Shown piece by piece: positions 22,884-31,394 of a stretch of DNA of 32,398 nucleotides. Made by a program: the position numbers and the translations under genes. How positions within the stretch are numbered: the first letter of the stretch is position 1; each line of letters starts with the position of its first letter. The notes beneath the pieces were generated by a model, which saw nothing but the letters and a program-made list of their open reading frames with translations, was not told the DNA's origin and searched no databases. The DNA is taken from assembly GCA_017431405.1 (NCBI GenBank), contig JAFRLB010000061.1, positions 1-32,398 of the forward strand. Reading direction: 5' to 3'. This DNA is from Erysipelotrichaceae bacterium. GTDB taxonomy: Bacteria; Bacillota_I; Bacilli_A; Erysipelotrichales; Erysipelotrichaceae.

Positions 22884-22911
22884 AAAGGATAAGCTTACTG
22901 CTTATCCTTTT
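22884..22911. terminator. Bidirectional intrinsic terminator
   Basis: AAAGGATAAGC and GCTTATCCTTT (22884-22894, 22900-22910) form an 11-bp perfect stem directly after the esterase stop codon. The TAA stop of the convergent ABC gene (22895-22897) lies in the 5-base loop. The T-run is short on both strands. Confidence 0.8.
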
Positions 22912-24733
22912 CACTCATTTGTTTTAAAGCCTTGGAGAACTGAGTCTCATATAATTCAGTATATACTCCTCCAGCCTTTACCAGCTCATCATGAACGCCT
23001 CTTTCCACGATCTGGCCATCCTTTACAACTAAAATTTCATCAGCTGACAGGATGGTTGATAATCTATGAGCAATCAGAATGCTGGTTCTTGATTCAATCA
23101 ACGGATCAATGGCTTCCTGAATCTTACTTTCAGAAATTGAGTCCAGAGCACTTGTTGCTTCATCAAATATCAACAATGCCGGATCTCTTAATAAGATTCT
23201 GGCGATGGAGATTCTCTGCTTCTCACCACCTGATAATTTCAGACCTCTGTTACCTACCATGGTATCTAATTTGTTTTCCTGGCTCATGACAAAGTCATAG
23301 ATGTTGGCCTTCTTTAATGCTTCTTCTATTTCCGCATCTGTTGCATCAGGTTTGGCATATAACAGGTTCTCCTTAATTGTGCCGTTGAATAAATATGTTT
23401 CCTGAGTAACAACACCGACATTACTCCTTAAGTAACCTAAGTCCAGATCTCTGACATCAACACCATCGAATTTAACACTTCCACCGGTAACATCATAGAG
23501 ACGAGGGATCAGATTTACCATGGTGCTCTTACCTGAGCCTGAAGGACCAACAATGGCAACACTGTTACCGCTCTTTAATTCAAAGCTGACATTCTTTAAG
23601 ATCTGTCTGGTTTCATCGTATGAGAAGTCTACATTTTCAAAAACGACATTGCCATAGGCCTTTTCCGGTATGACAGGATTCTCCTTGTTCTTTACTTCAA
23701 CAGGCATGTCATAGTATTCGAAGATTCTGGTAAATAAAGCCATTGATCTGATCCACTCAACCTGAATGTTGAGCAGTGAGTTTACCGGTCCATACATTCT
23801 GCCTAATAATGATACTAAGACGGTAATGTCACCTACGGTCAGATCAGCGTCATATTTCATCATTAAAATGCCGCCAACCAGATATAAAGCCATAGGTCCG
23901 ACTGATGATAAGGTACTTAAGACAACTCTGAACCATCTGCCGGCCATGCTCTCCTTAATGTTGAGTTTTACCATCCTGCCATTGGCAGCTTCATATTTCT
24001 CATATTCATATTTTTCCTTGCCAAACAGTTTTACCAGCAACTGCCCACTGACAGATAATGTTTCATTTAACAGGCCATTAACTTCATCATTAACTTCCTG
24101 TGCTTCTCTGGTTAATTCCCATCTGGTCTTTCCAGCACTTCTGGTTGGAATCGTAAATAAAGGAACAATTAAGATACCAATGGTAGCCAGAACCCAGTTT
24201 TTCTGATACATGGCAATTACTGCCACAATTAAAGTCATTGAATTAGATAATATGCTGGAGAAGGTATTGGCTATGGTTGACTGCACACCGGAAATATCTG
24301 AAGTCATTCTGGTAATGATGTCACCCTGATTATTAGTAGTAAAGAAGCGCTGGGACATCTGCTGTAAATGAGCATACATCTTATTACGCATGTCATAGGT
24401 AATGTGCTGGGCGATCCAGCTGTTCAGATAGCTTTCCAGAACACCGATTACTTCTGCACCAACGGTTACTGCCAAAAACAGTATTATCAGTTTGACCAGT
24501 ATGTCAAGATCTCTGCCAATGAGACCTTCATCTATGATTCTACCGGTAAGAACTGTCGGTAGTAATCTTAGGGCAGATGAAATGAGAATACAGCCCAAAG
24601 CCAGTATGAGCTGTTTCCAATATGGTTTAAGATAACTGAAAACACGTATCAGCAACTCCTTTGTTACTTTCGGTTTATTGGCCTTTTCTTCCTCGGTCAG
24701 ATAACCGCCTCTCATTCCTCTTGGTCCTGGCAT
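22895..24733 (-). CDS. ABC exporter, fused membrane and ATPase domains
   Basis: The 612-residue protein is a type IV (MsbA/BmrA-like) half transporter: six membrane helices (about 40-340) followed by an ATPase domain with Walker A GPSGSGKST, signature LSGGEKQR, Walker B LLIFDEATSALD with the catalytic glutamate, and the switch histidine in IAHRLST. All motifs are canonical, so a homodimer can be active. The start at 24733 has GAGGAGA upstream; the open frame reaches 24910, but that part lies over the preceding gene and has no site. It follows the BmrC/BmrD-like pair after 67 bases that include a terminator, so it is expressed either by read-through or from an unseen promoter. Substrate unknown, probably a drug or lipid. 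Confidence 0.93.
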   Translation of the reverse strand: MPGPRGMRGGYLTEEEKANKPKVTKELLIRVFSYLKPYWKQLILALGCILISSALRLLPTVLTGRIIDEGLIGRDLDILVKLIILFLAVTVGAEVIGVLESYLNSWIAQHITYDMRNKMYAHLQQMSQRFFTTNNQGDIITRMTSDISGVQSTIANTFSSILSNSMTLIVAVIAMYQKNWVLATIGILIVPLFTIPTRSAGKTRWELTREAQEVNDEVNGLLNETLSVSGQLLVKLFGKEKYEYEKYEAANGRMVKLNIKESMAGRWFRVVLSTLSSVGPMALYLVGGILMMKYDADLTVGDITVLVSLLGRMYGPVNSLLNIQVEWIRSMALFTRIFEYYDMPVEVKNKENPVIPEKAYGNVVFENVDFSYDETRQILKNVSFELKSGNSVAIVGPSGSGKSTMVNLIPRLYDVTGGSVKFDGVDVRDLDLGYLRSNVGVVTQETYLFNGTIKENLLYAKPDATDAEIEEALKKANIYDFVMSQENKLDTMVGNRGLKLSGGEKQRISIARILLRDPALLIFDEATSALDSISESKIQEAIDPLIESRTSILIAHRLSTILSADEILVVKDGQIVERGVHDELVKAGGVYTELYETQFSKALKQMSEKDKQ

Positions 24734-24776
24734 AATTGTATCTCCTCGTTTTTTGTTTCTATTTAAATACATTTTA

Positions 24777-24803
24777 ACAAAAAAAGGCTGTAAAACAGCC
24801 TTA
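24777..24803 (-). terminator. Intrinsic terminator between the ABC genes
   Basis: AAGGCTGT and ACAGCCTT (24784-24791, 24795-24802) form an 8-bp stem; seven T residues follow on the minus strand. The TAA stop of the upstream gene (24801-24803) overlaps the base of the stem. Confidence 0.82.
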
Positions 24804-26879
24804 ATTATTTGAATATAACTGTAATTCGTACAGTTTTTTGTAAATGCCATCCTGAGCAAGTAACTGCTGATGGGTTCCGCTTTCTCTGATTTTACCCTTA
24901 TGCATGACAATTATGTTGTCGGCATGCTGAATGGTTGATAGACGGTGAGCGACCATGATGGTGGTTCTGCCTTCCATCATTGTCTTCAGTGCTTTCTGGA
25001 TCAGCTGTTCGGTTTCCGTATCAATGTTAGCGGTTGCCTCATCCATTACCAGGATCTTAGGATCAATCGCCAATGTTCTGGCAAAGCTTAACAGCTGACG
25101 CTGACCGGCTGACAAGGTTGAACCTCTTTCCGTAACAGCCTCATCATATTTATTCGGCAGACGGTCAATGAAGTGGTTCGCATTTACCGCAATGCTTGAT
25201 TCAACGATCTTCTGATCGCTGATATTTTCATTTAACAGACGGATGTTTGACTTGATGTCACCGGTAAAGATGAAGACATCCTGCTGAACCTGACCGATTG
25301 CTCTTCTGATCTGTTCAGTTGAAAGTTCCTTGATGTTGACATCGTCAATCAGGATCTCACCCTTCTGAATTTCGTAGTATCTACCAATCAGATTCAGAAT
25401 TGAAGACTTTCCAGCACCTGTTGCCCCAACAAAGGCAACCTTTTCACCCGGATTAATGATGAATGATACATCTCTTAAGACATATTCTTCATCATCATAG
25501 GCAAACCAGACATGTCTGAATTCGATCTTGCCCTTTACTTCAGGTAAAATTACAGGTTCATCCAGTTCCTTGATTGGATTTGTTTCATCCATCAGGGTAA
25601 AGATCTTTTCCGCAGATGCGAAGGCATTCTGTAAAGTTGAGAACTGTTCTGTTAATTCCTGAATAGGTTCAAAGAATGAACGGATGTAACTTGTAAAGAT
25701 ATACAGTGTACCAACCGTCAGGGCTCCTTCCAGTACTGAATGAGCTCCCTTATACAGCACGATTGCCAAAGCAAAGTTGGCCGTAAAGTTAATTAATGGA
25801 CGGAAGATCGCAAATACCATGATCTCTCTCATTCTGCTTCTGAACAAGTCTTCAGTGCTTTCAGAGAACTGTCTGTATTTTTCCTCTTCTCTGGCAAAGA
25901 TCTGAATCAGCTTCATGCCGGAAATGTGTTCACTTAAGAAAGTGTTCAGGGCTGAAACCTTGGTTCTGATCATACGGTAAGTCTTACGGCTTATCTTGGT
26001 AAATAAGGCAGTAATAACTACCACAAACGGTAATAATGCCATAGAAACCAGAGCCAGCTTGAAGTTCAGGGAAAACATGACAGTGGCATAGCCAATGATC
26101 ATGACCGTATTTCTGACCAGGTTTACGATGACATTGGAATACATCATGTTTAATGATTCAACGTCATTGGTAACTCTGGTTACGATTTGGCCTACCGGAT
26201 GAGTATCAAAGAATCTCAAAGGCAGGGAGTGAATGTGCTCAAAGATCTCGTTACGGATGTTATAGATGATTCTCTGACCGGCTGACTGTAAGATCAGGGT
26301 CTGAGCAATGTTACATAAGGCGTTTACCAGTAATACGACCGCATATAATATTGCGATGCGCTTTACACCATCATAGTCAGTCTGTCTTAACAGCTTCAGT
26401 TCTTCCTTATCCAGAACCTTGCCGGTGTACTGGTTTCCCTTTTCACTGACAACTGTCAGAGTTTTATCATCCTGACTTACAATGTTAAGTTCATCATCAC
26501 TTACAGCCTGTAATTCGGCGGACTTCTCTTTGGTCAAGTCAGTATACAGATAGTACTTATCGCCATCATATAACATCTGGGCATAGCTGTCATAGTTACT
26601 GTTTTCAAAGTCTATGCTCTTGCTCAGATACAGACCATTGTATTCAATTTCAGCCTCTTCCTTACTTACATAGGCATATGGTAAATCGTAGCCTTCAATG
26701 TAGGTGTCCATTGCCCGGGCAATGAGCATTGGCTGAATCAGGGCAAAGCCTGATACTAACAGTACCAGAAGCAGTGCAATAATGAAGTTCTTAAGGTAAG
26801 GCTTCATGTAGGCAAATAATCTGGAATACAGCTTGCCGTGATAAGAGGTAATGACTTGTTCTTTTTCAATCTTAGCCAT
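24801..26879 (-). CDS. Heterodimeric ABC multidrug exporter subunit, BmrD/YheH-like, with extracellular insert
   Basis: The 692-residue half transporter has six membrane helices and a C-terminal ATPase domain with Walker A (485-492), signature LSAGQRQL (589 on), Walker B ILVMDEATANID with catalytic E614 and HRLST. Between helices 1 and 2 there is an extra 100 or so residues (about 64-163), polar and rich in Tyr, Asp and Lys. In the Bacillus heterodimer BmrCD, subunit BmrD carries such an extracellular domain, and its variant signature LSAGQ pairs with the degenerate site of the partner; both features are seen here. GGAGG lies 7 bases before the ATG at 26879; the GTG at 26885 is too close to it. 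It starts 11 bases after the BmrC-like gene. Confidence 0.93.
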   Translation of the reverse strand: MAKIEKEQVITSYHGKLYSRLFAYMKPYLKNFIIALLLVLLVSGFALIQPMLIARAMDTYIEGYDLPYAYVSKEEAEIEYNGLYLSKSIDFENSNYDSYAQMLYDGDKYYLYTDLTKEKSAELQAVSDDELNIVSQDDKTLTVVSEKGNQYTGKVLDKEELKLLRQTDYDGVKRIAILYAVVLLVNALCNIAQTLILQSAGQRIIYNIRNEIFEHIHSLPLRFFDTHPVGQIVTRVTNDVESLNMMYSNVIVNLVRNTVMIIGYATVMFSLNFKLALVSMALLPFVVVITALFTKISRKTYRMIRTKVSALNTFLSEHISGMKLIQIFAREEEKYRQFSESTEDLFRSRMREIMVFAIFRPLINFTANFALAIVLYKGAHSVLEGALTVGTLYIFTSYIRSFFEPIQELTEQFSTLQNAFASAEKIFTLMDETNPIKELDEPVILPEVKGKIEFRHVWFAYDDEEYVLRDVSFIINPGEKVAFVGATGAGKSSILNLIGRYYEIQKGEILIDDVNIKELSTEQIRRAIGQVQQDVFIFTGDIKSNIRLLNENISDQKIVESSIAVNANHFIDRLPNKYDEAVTERGSTLSAGQRQLLSFARTLAIDPKILVMDEATANIDTETEQLIQKALKTMMEGRTTIMVAHRLSTIQHADNIIVMHKGKIRESGTHQQLLAQDGIYKKLYELQLYSNN

Positions 26880-26890
26880 GTTCACACCTC

Positions 26891-28657
26891 CTAGTTAGCC
26901 TGAGCCAGCTGTTTTTCCAGCTGCTGCTTACGTACCATGCGGGCAAACTGACCGTTCAGGGCAACTAATTCATCATAGGTACCGTATTCGATCATCTTAC
27001 CATTATCCAGAACAATGATGTGATCAGCGCTCTGAACCGTAGAAACACGGTGAGCGATCATGATCGTTGTCTTGCCCTGTCTTATCTGTTTCAGGTTATG
27101 AAGAATGTTATCCTCAGTATCCGTATCAACGGCACTTAAGGAGTCATCCATGATCAGTATCGGGCTGTCCTTTAGGATGGCTCTGGCAATTGAAGCTCTC
27201 TGCTTCTGACCACCTGATAAGGTAACGCCTCTTTCACCAACCATGGTTTCATACTTTAATGGGAAGTCAGCGATGTTATCGTGAACATCGGCAACTTTAC
27301 ATGCCTCAATTATTTCATCCATCGTAGCGTCCAGCTTACCGAATGAAATGTTCTGCTTCAATGTTTCAGAGAACAGGAAGTTATCCTGAGGAACATAGGC
27401 AATGTTTTCTCTTAACACTTTTAATGGAATCTGCTTTATGTTGTGGCCGTCAAAACTGATGGAACCATCCGTAACGTCAAACAGTCTGGTCATGAGATTT
27501 ACCATCGTTGTCTTACCGGCACCGGTACGTCCCATGATGGCGAATGTCTCACCCTGCTTTATTTCAACGTTGATATCTTCCAAAGCATATGGGAAGTCTT
27601 CACGGTATCTGAAATCAACGTTTTCAAACTTTATTTCACCCTTTAACTCTGTTACATCATCAGGATGTTCGCTGTCAACGATCTCAGGAATCTCATTAAA
27701 GGCGTTATTGATACGCTTCATGCCGGCGTAACCTAAGGTAAATGTAGTAATACAGTCACCGAATGCCAACATTGGCCATACCAGTGTACCAACATAGCTT
27801 GAGAAGGTTACCATCTTACCTAAGGTAATTTCACCTATTAAGCAATAGTAGCCGCCAAATAAGATGGCGATGACGAAGGCAACGCCAATGAATATTTCCA
27901 TTACCGGCCAGGCATACGCTCTTAATCTTACAACCTTCATGTTGATCTGACGGTTGGATTCGTTGGCCTTCTTGAAGTTTTCCAGCTGTTCCTCTTCCTG
28001 AACAAAGGCCTTTATTACTCTTTCAGCAGAAATGCTTTCCTGAACAACATCACTTAACTTGGCAAATGATTCCTGCCTCATTTCAAAATGCTTGTCAAAG
28101 GCCTTGAAGATGTTATAGCCGTAAATGCCGACACCGATCATTGGCAAAATGGTATATAAGGTCAGAGTAACACTTACATATGTCATCATTCTGTAAAGAC
28201 ACATGATGGTCAATACGATCGCATCAAAGGCTGAGATGATGCTCCAGCCAATTGCTTCTCTGATGGCGTCAAGGTCGTTTGTGAAATAAGCCATTAAGTC
28301 ACCGGTCTTGTTCTCATTGTAGAAACGCTGAGACAAGGTTTCCAGTTTGGCAAAGATGTCATTCTGTAAGGCATGTTCGATTTTTCTGGATGTACCAATG
28401 ACAAAATACCTGTACGCAAAACGTCCCAAGGACAAGGCAGCGGCACAGGCCAACATTTTCAATATAATTGATCCTATCTCCTCTGAATTAATGGTATGGG
28501 AAGCCAGGCCATCGGTTATCTCGCCGGTAAACTGCGGCAGATAGAGGTTAAGATAGTCTACGATAAGCAGTATGACAATACCTATGAAATACAGGTGCTT
28601 GTATTTCCACAGATAATGGAATAATCTGTTTGGTTCCTTCTTTTTATTCACAAACAT
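26891..28657 (-). CDS. Heterodimeric ABC multidrug exporter subunit, BmrC/YheI-like, with degenerate ATP site
   Basis: The 588-residue half transporter has six membrane helices (about 20-310), Walker A GRTGAGKTT (376-384), canonical signature LSGGQKQR (480 on) and Walker B LIMDDSLSAVD, where the catalytic glutamate is replaced by D505. This is the hallmark of the non-hydrolysing site in heterodimeric exporters such as BmrC, LmrC and TM287. It should pair with the product of the next gene. The ATG at 28657 directly abuts GGGGG; the GTG two codons later (28651) has that site at 6 bases and may be the true start. No BmrB-like leader peptide or attenuator is seen in the 93 bases upstream. Confidence 0.93.
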   Translation of the reverse strand: MFVNKKKEPNRLFHYLWKYKHLYFIGIVILLIVDYLNLYLPQFTGEITDGLASHTINSEEIGSIILKMLACAAALSLGRFAYRYFVIGTSRKIEHALQNDIFAKLETLSQRFYNENKTGDLMAYFTNDLDAIREAIGWSIISAFDAIVLTIMCLYRMMTYVSVTLTLYTILPMIGVGIYGYNIFKAFDKHFEMRQESFAKLSDVVQESISAERVIKAFVQEEEQLENFKKANESNRQINMKVVRLRAYAWPVMEIFIGVAFVIAILFGGYYCLIGEITLGKMVTFSSYVGTLVWPMLAFGDCITTFTLGYAGMKRINNAFNEIPEIVDSEHPDDVTELKGEIKFENVDFRYREDFPYALEDINVEIKQGETFAIMGRTGAGKTTMVNLMTRLFDVTDGSISFDGHNIKQIPLKVLRENIAYVPQDNFLFSETLKQNISFGKLDATMDEIIEACKVADVHDNIADFPLKYETMVGERGVTLSGGQKQRASIARAILKDSPILIMDDSLSAVDTDTEDNILHNLKQIRQGKTTIMIAHRVSTVQSADHIIVLDNGKMIEYGTYDELVALNGQFARMVRKQQLEKQLAQAN

Positions 28658-28721
28658 CCCCCAAAATATACAACGACTATTTTATACTATACTAATTCTA
28701 ATTTCTATATTTTTAACCACT

Positions 28722-28748
28722 AAAAAGGCGGTTGCTGAGCAACTGCCT
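28722..28748 (-). terminator. Intrinsic terminator of the glutaredoxin-like gene
   Basis: AGGC-N-GTTGC and GCAAC-N-GCCT (28726-28735, 28739-28748 on the plus strand, one internal mismatch) form the stem. TTTTT follows on the minus strand, just past the TAG stop. Confidence 0.8.
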
Positions 28749-28750
28749 GA

Positions 28751-29071
28751 CTAACATCCTTCCCCGTCTATTGAACAGACCGTTTTCTGATTTCCTTCCT
28801 TGTAAAGTACCGGCAAATCATGTTTTGTCAGGTAACTTTCCCAGTCAAGAATCACGGTTCCATCCTCATCAACTATTGCAGGAATTCCAATGTTATTGAT
28901 TTCCTTGGTATGATCAAATACCGGCAAGCTGTCTCTCAGTTTCAGGAAATCTTTCAAATCACGCAGGCTCTTGTTGATATCAACATATTCATATTCAATA
29001 TTATTCATATCAAAGTTTATCTTGCACTCGCGGCAATCCGGGCACATGTCACTGCCAAATATCTTTAACAT
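28751..29071 (-). CDS. Glutaredoxin-like protein with CPDC motif
   Basis: The 106-residue cytoplasmic protein has a glutaredoxin/thioredoxin-like start: KIFGSDMCPDCREC, with the redox pair C10 and C13 and a further C16. It then has a helix, a YVDINKSL strand-loop, IGIPAIVDEDG with the cis-proline element of the fold, and a short tail with two more cysteines (VCSIDGEGC). It should carry out thiol-disulfide exchange; a glutathione-independent role is plausible in an anaerobe. GGAGG lies 8 bases before the ATG at 29071; the in-frame GTG at 29080 is too close to it. It is monocistronic and divergent from the RluA/glycerate kinase operon. Confidence 0.88.
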   Translation of the reverse strand: MLKIFGSDMCPDCRECKINFDMNNIEYEYVDINKSLRDLKDFLKLRDSLPVFDHTKEINNIGIPAIVDEDGTVILDWESYLTKHDLPVLYKEGNQKTVCSIDGEGC

Positions 29072-29114
29072 TAGTTTCACCTCCTGTTGCCATTAATTCT
29101 ACTATAGTTTTAGG

Positions 29115-29143
29115 TTGGAAACCAGCACTTTAATACTTATAAT
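29115..29143 (+). promoter_or_regulatory. Promoter of the RluA/glycerate kinase operon
   Basis: -35 TTGGAA (29115-29120) and a perfect -10 TATAAT (29138-29143) are 17 bases apart, 18 bases before the ATG at 29162, so the 5' leader is very short. Confidence 0.75.
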
Positions 29144-29161
29144 TAAATTGAGGTTTATTAA

Positions 29162-30055
29162 ATGAAATATCGCATTAATCATGAAAGAATTGACATAATC
29201 ATCAATCAGCAGTTTTCCGGTAAGAGCCTGGCTGATTTTTTAAATCATTATTACATAAGTGAAAAGACAAGAAATAATCTTTTGAATAAAAAGAACATTC
29301 TTATTAACCATGTACCGGTAGAAAGTTTTGAACTGGTTCTCAATAAGCATGATACCCTTTCCATCATTACAGAAGAAAAGGAAGTTGATTATCCATTAGC
29401 CGATAAGGAATGTCAGGTAGTCTATGAAGATGACTTCGTCTATGTTGCCCATAAGGATGCCGGAATAATCATTCACGACGATGAAAGTAAGGACACTCTT
29501 GCTTCACAAGCTGCCCTTTACCAATATAACCACAACATCAATGCCCCAGTCAGATACATTCACAGACTGGACAAGGATACCAGAGGACTGGTTCTGTTTG
29601 TTAAATACCCATTATTCCAGCCATACTTCGACGAAATGCTGAAACAGAGGAAGATCTCCCGCAGCTATTTAGCCATAACAACAGGTAGTGGCAAGGTAGG
29701 CCAGAAGTTTACCTTCAATCAGAAGATCGGCAAGGACCGTCACATTAATAACCGTTACCGCGTATCCAAAACCGGTAAGGAAGCCTTAACCAAGGCAACG
29801 ATCATTGATAAATACAGGGATTACCTCTTATTTGAGTGCAAGCTGTTCACCGGACGTACTCATCAGATCAGGGTCCATCTTTCCAACAGCCGTCATCCAA
29901 TCGTTAATGACGAAATATATGGTGATCCTTCAGCAGACTTTAAGGGAATGGGTTTATGGGCCAACAAACTTACCTTCCATAATCCTTTGACTGATGAAGA
30001 AATAACAGTCAGAGACATTAATGATCCTGACTACAGGAAATTCAGAAACATATGA
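29162..30055 (+). CDS. RluA family RNA pseudouridine synthase
   Basis: The 297-residue enzyme isomerises uridine to pseudouridine in rRNA or tRNA. Residues 10-72 form an S4-like RNA-binding region (SLADFLNHYY, then KNILINH). The catalytic domain has the RluA motif HRLDKDTRG (about residue 137) with the catalytic aspartate, and the second signature LFTGRTHQIRVHL (about residue 225). Which position it modifies cannot be told. GAGG lies 9 bases before the ATG. Its stop overlaps the glycerate kinase start (ATGA), so the two are translationally coupled although the functions look unrelated. Confidence 0.95.
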   Translation: MKYRINHERIDIIINQQFSGKSLADFLNHYYISEKTRNNLLNKKNILINHVPVESFELVLNKHDTLSIITEEKEVDYPLADKECQVVYEDDFVYVAHKDAGIIIHDDESKDTLASQAALYQYNHNINAPVRYIHRLDKDTRGLVLFVKYPLFQPYFDEMLKQRKISRSYLAITTGSGKVGQKFTFNQKIGKDRHINNRYRVSKTGKEALTKATIIDKYRDYLLFECKLFTGRTHQIRVHLSNSRHPIVNDEIYGDPSADFKGMGLWANKLTFHNPLTDEEITVRDINDPDYRKFRNI

Positions 30056-31278
30056 ACTTAAGACAGGACGCAAACTACATCATAAGTGAATCTATAAAAT
30101 CAATGTTGCCGGATTCAGCTGTTAAAAGTGCGCTGAAGCATTTTACTGCGCCTAAAGGAAATGTTTATCTTTTAGCTGTAGGCAAGGCTGCCTGGCAAAT
30201 GGCCAGAACTGCCTTGGAAGAGATCCCTGAAATAACCAGAGGAATCATCATTACTAAAACAGGCCATTCAAATGGAAAACTGAATAAAACTGATTGTTAC
30301 GAAGCAGGCCATCCGATAACTGATGATGCAGGAATATCAGCTACCAGAAAAGCCATTGAAATGGTAAGAAGTCTCAAGAAGGAAGACAAGTTAATATTTC
30401 TATTGTCCGGTGGTGCCAGTGCCCTTTTTGAAGATCCTTTAATTCCATTTTCAGAATATCAGAGCATCAATGAACAATTGTTACAATGTGGCGCTGACAT
30501 TCACGAGATAAATACAATTCGAAAAAGAATCAGCAACGTCAAAGGCGGTAAGCTGGCCAAGATGTGCAAAGCTAAGATCTTCAACATTTTTCTCAGTGAC
30601 ATCATCGACAATCAGATCGACATGATTGGCAGCGGCCCAACCTGTCCTGATACTTCAACCTGCCAACAGGCCTTGGATATCGTTAATAAATATGACCTGC
30701 ACTTTAGTGATGAAGTATTAAAACTGCTTAATCAGGAAACAGTAAAACAGCTGGATAATATTGAAACACATGTCAGCGGCAGTGTTACTGAATTATGTAA
30801 TGTTGCTTCAGAAATATGTAAGAAACTAGGCTATCAAGCAGAGATAGTTACTACCCAGCTTACCGGCGAAGCTTCAGAAGTTGGTAAAATGATTGGTAAA
30901 AGAATAAAAGAAACCAAGGTTACTTCCCCTGTCGCATTAATATACGGTGGCGAGACTACAGTCACGGTTAGAGGCAATGGTAAGGGAGGAAGAAACCAGG
31001 AACTTGTTCTTTCCGCTATACCTTATCTAGAAGAAACCAATGCCCTGTTATTTTCGGTAGGCAGTGACGGCACTGATGGACCGACAGATGCAGCTGGCGG
31101 TATGGTAGATTCAAACAGTATTAGTAAGTTAAAAGAAAAGAACATCATTATTGATGATGTTCTGTATAATAATGACTCTTATAGCGCTCTGAAAGCGATT
31201 GATGCATTAGTTTTTACCGGACCTACCGGTACCAATGTTAATGATCTTACTGTCGCTCTTATAAATCCAACAGAATAG
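30052..31278 (+). CDS. Glycerate 2-kinase, MOFRL family (GckA/TtuD-like)
   Basis: The 408-residue cytoplasmic kinase belongs to the GckA/TtuD group that phosphorylates glycerate at position 2 with ATP, feeding 2-phosphoglycerate into glycolysis. The N-terminal domain shows AVGKAA, the GHPITD motif, LLSGGASAL and SDIIDNQIDMIGSGPT. The C-terminal MOFRL domain (about 290-400) has GGETTVTVRGNGKGGRNQE, SDGTDGPTDAAGG and FTGPTGTNVNDL. Its length is typical of the family, though many bacterial members are slightly longer. It overlaps the RluA-type gene by four bases. After the stop, a T7 run at about 31305 is not preceded by a clear hairpin, so its terminator is not obvious. Confidence 0.95.
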   Translation: MNLRQDANYIISESIKSMLPDSAVKSALKHFTAPKGNVYLLAVGKAAWQMARTALEEIPEITRGIIITKTGHSNGKLNKTDCYEAGHPITDDAGISATRKAIEMVRSLKKEDKLIFLLSGGASALFEDPLIPFSEYQSINEQLLQCGADIHEINTIRKRISNVKGGKLAKMCKAKIFNIFLSDIIDNQIDMIGSGPTCPDTSTCQQALDIVNKYDLHFSDEVLKLLNQETVKQLDNIETHVSGSVTELCNVASEICKKLGYQAEIVTTQLTGEASEVGKMIGKRIKETKVTSPVALIYGGETTVTVRGNGKGGRNQELVLSAIPYLEETNALLFSVGSDGTDGPTDAAGGMVDSNSISKLKEKNIIIDDVLYNNDSYSALKAIDALVFTGPTGTNVNDLTVALINPTE

Positions 31279-31394
31279 TTCCTTTCTTGGTTGTTTTTTT
31301 ACTACTTATTATTTTGCTTATATTCAACGTACACTAAACTGTGATTCAAAACCATCATATGCCCACCCATGCTTCTTACATTTTTCCTACCACT

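Noticed and set aside
24734-24910. Extension of the third ABC transporter by 59 residues at its N-terminus
   Set aside because: The extension lies over the end of the preceding gene in another frame, has no ribosome binding site, and the protein starts normally at 24733 behind GAGGAGA.
22895-28657. Degenerate Walker B Asp in the BmrC-like subunit as a sign of a pseudogene
   Set aside because: This substitution is the normal non-hydrolysing site of heterodimeric exporters, and the partner subunit has the intact glutamate.
28658-28750. BmrB-like leader peptide and attenuator upstream of the BmrC/BmrD-like pair
   Set aside because: The region is only 93 bases, partly occupied by the glutaredoxin terminator, and has no small open frame with a ribosome binding site.
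31279-31394. Terminator or small RNA after the glycerate kinase gene
   Set aside because: A T7 run is present at about 31305 but no stable hairpin precedes it, and no promoter-like pair is convincing.
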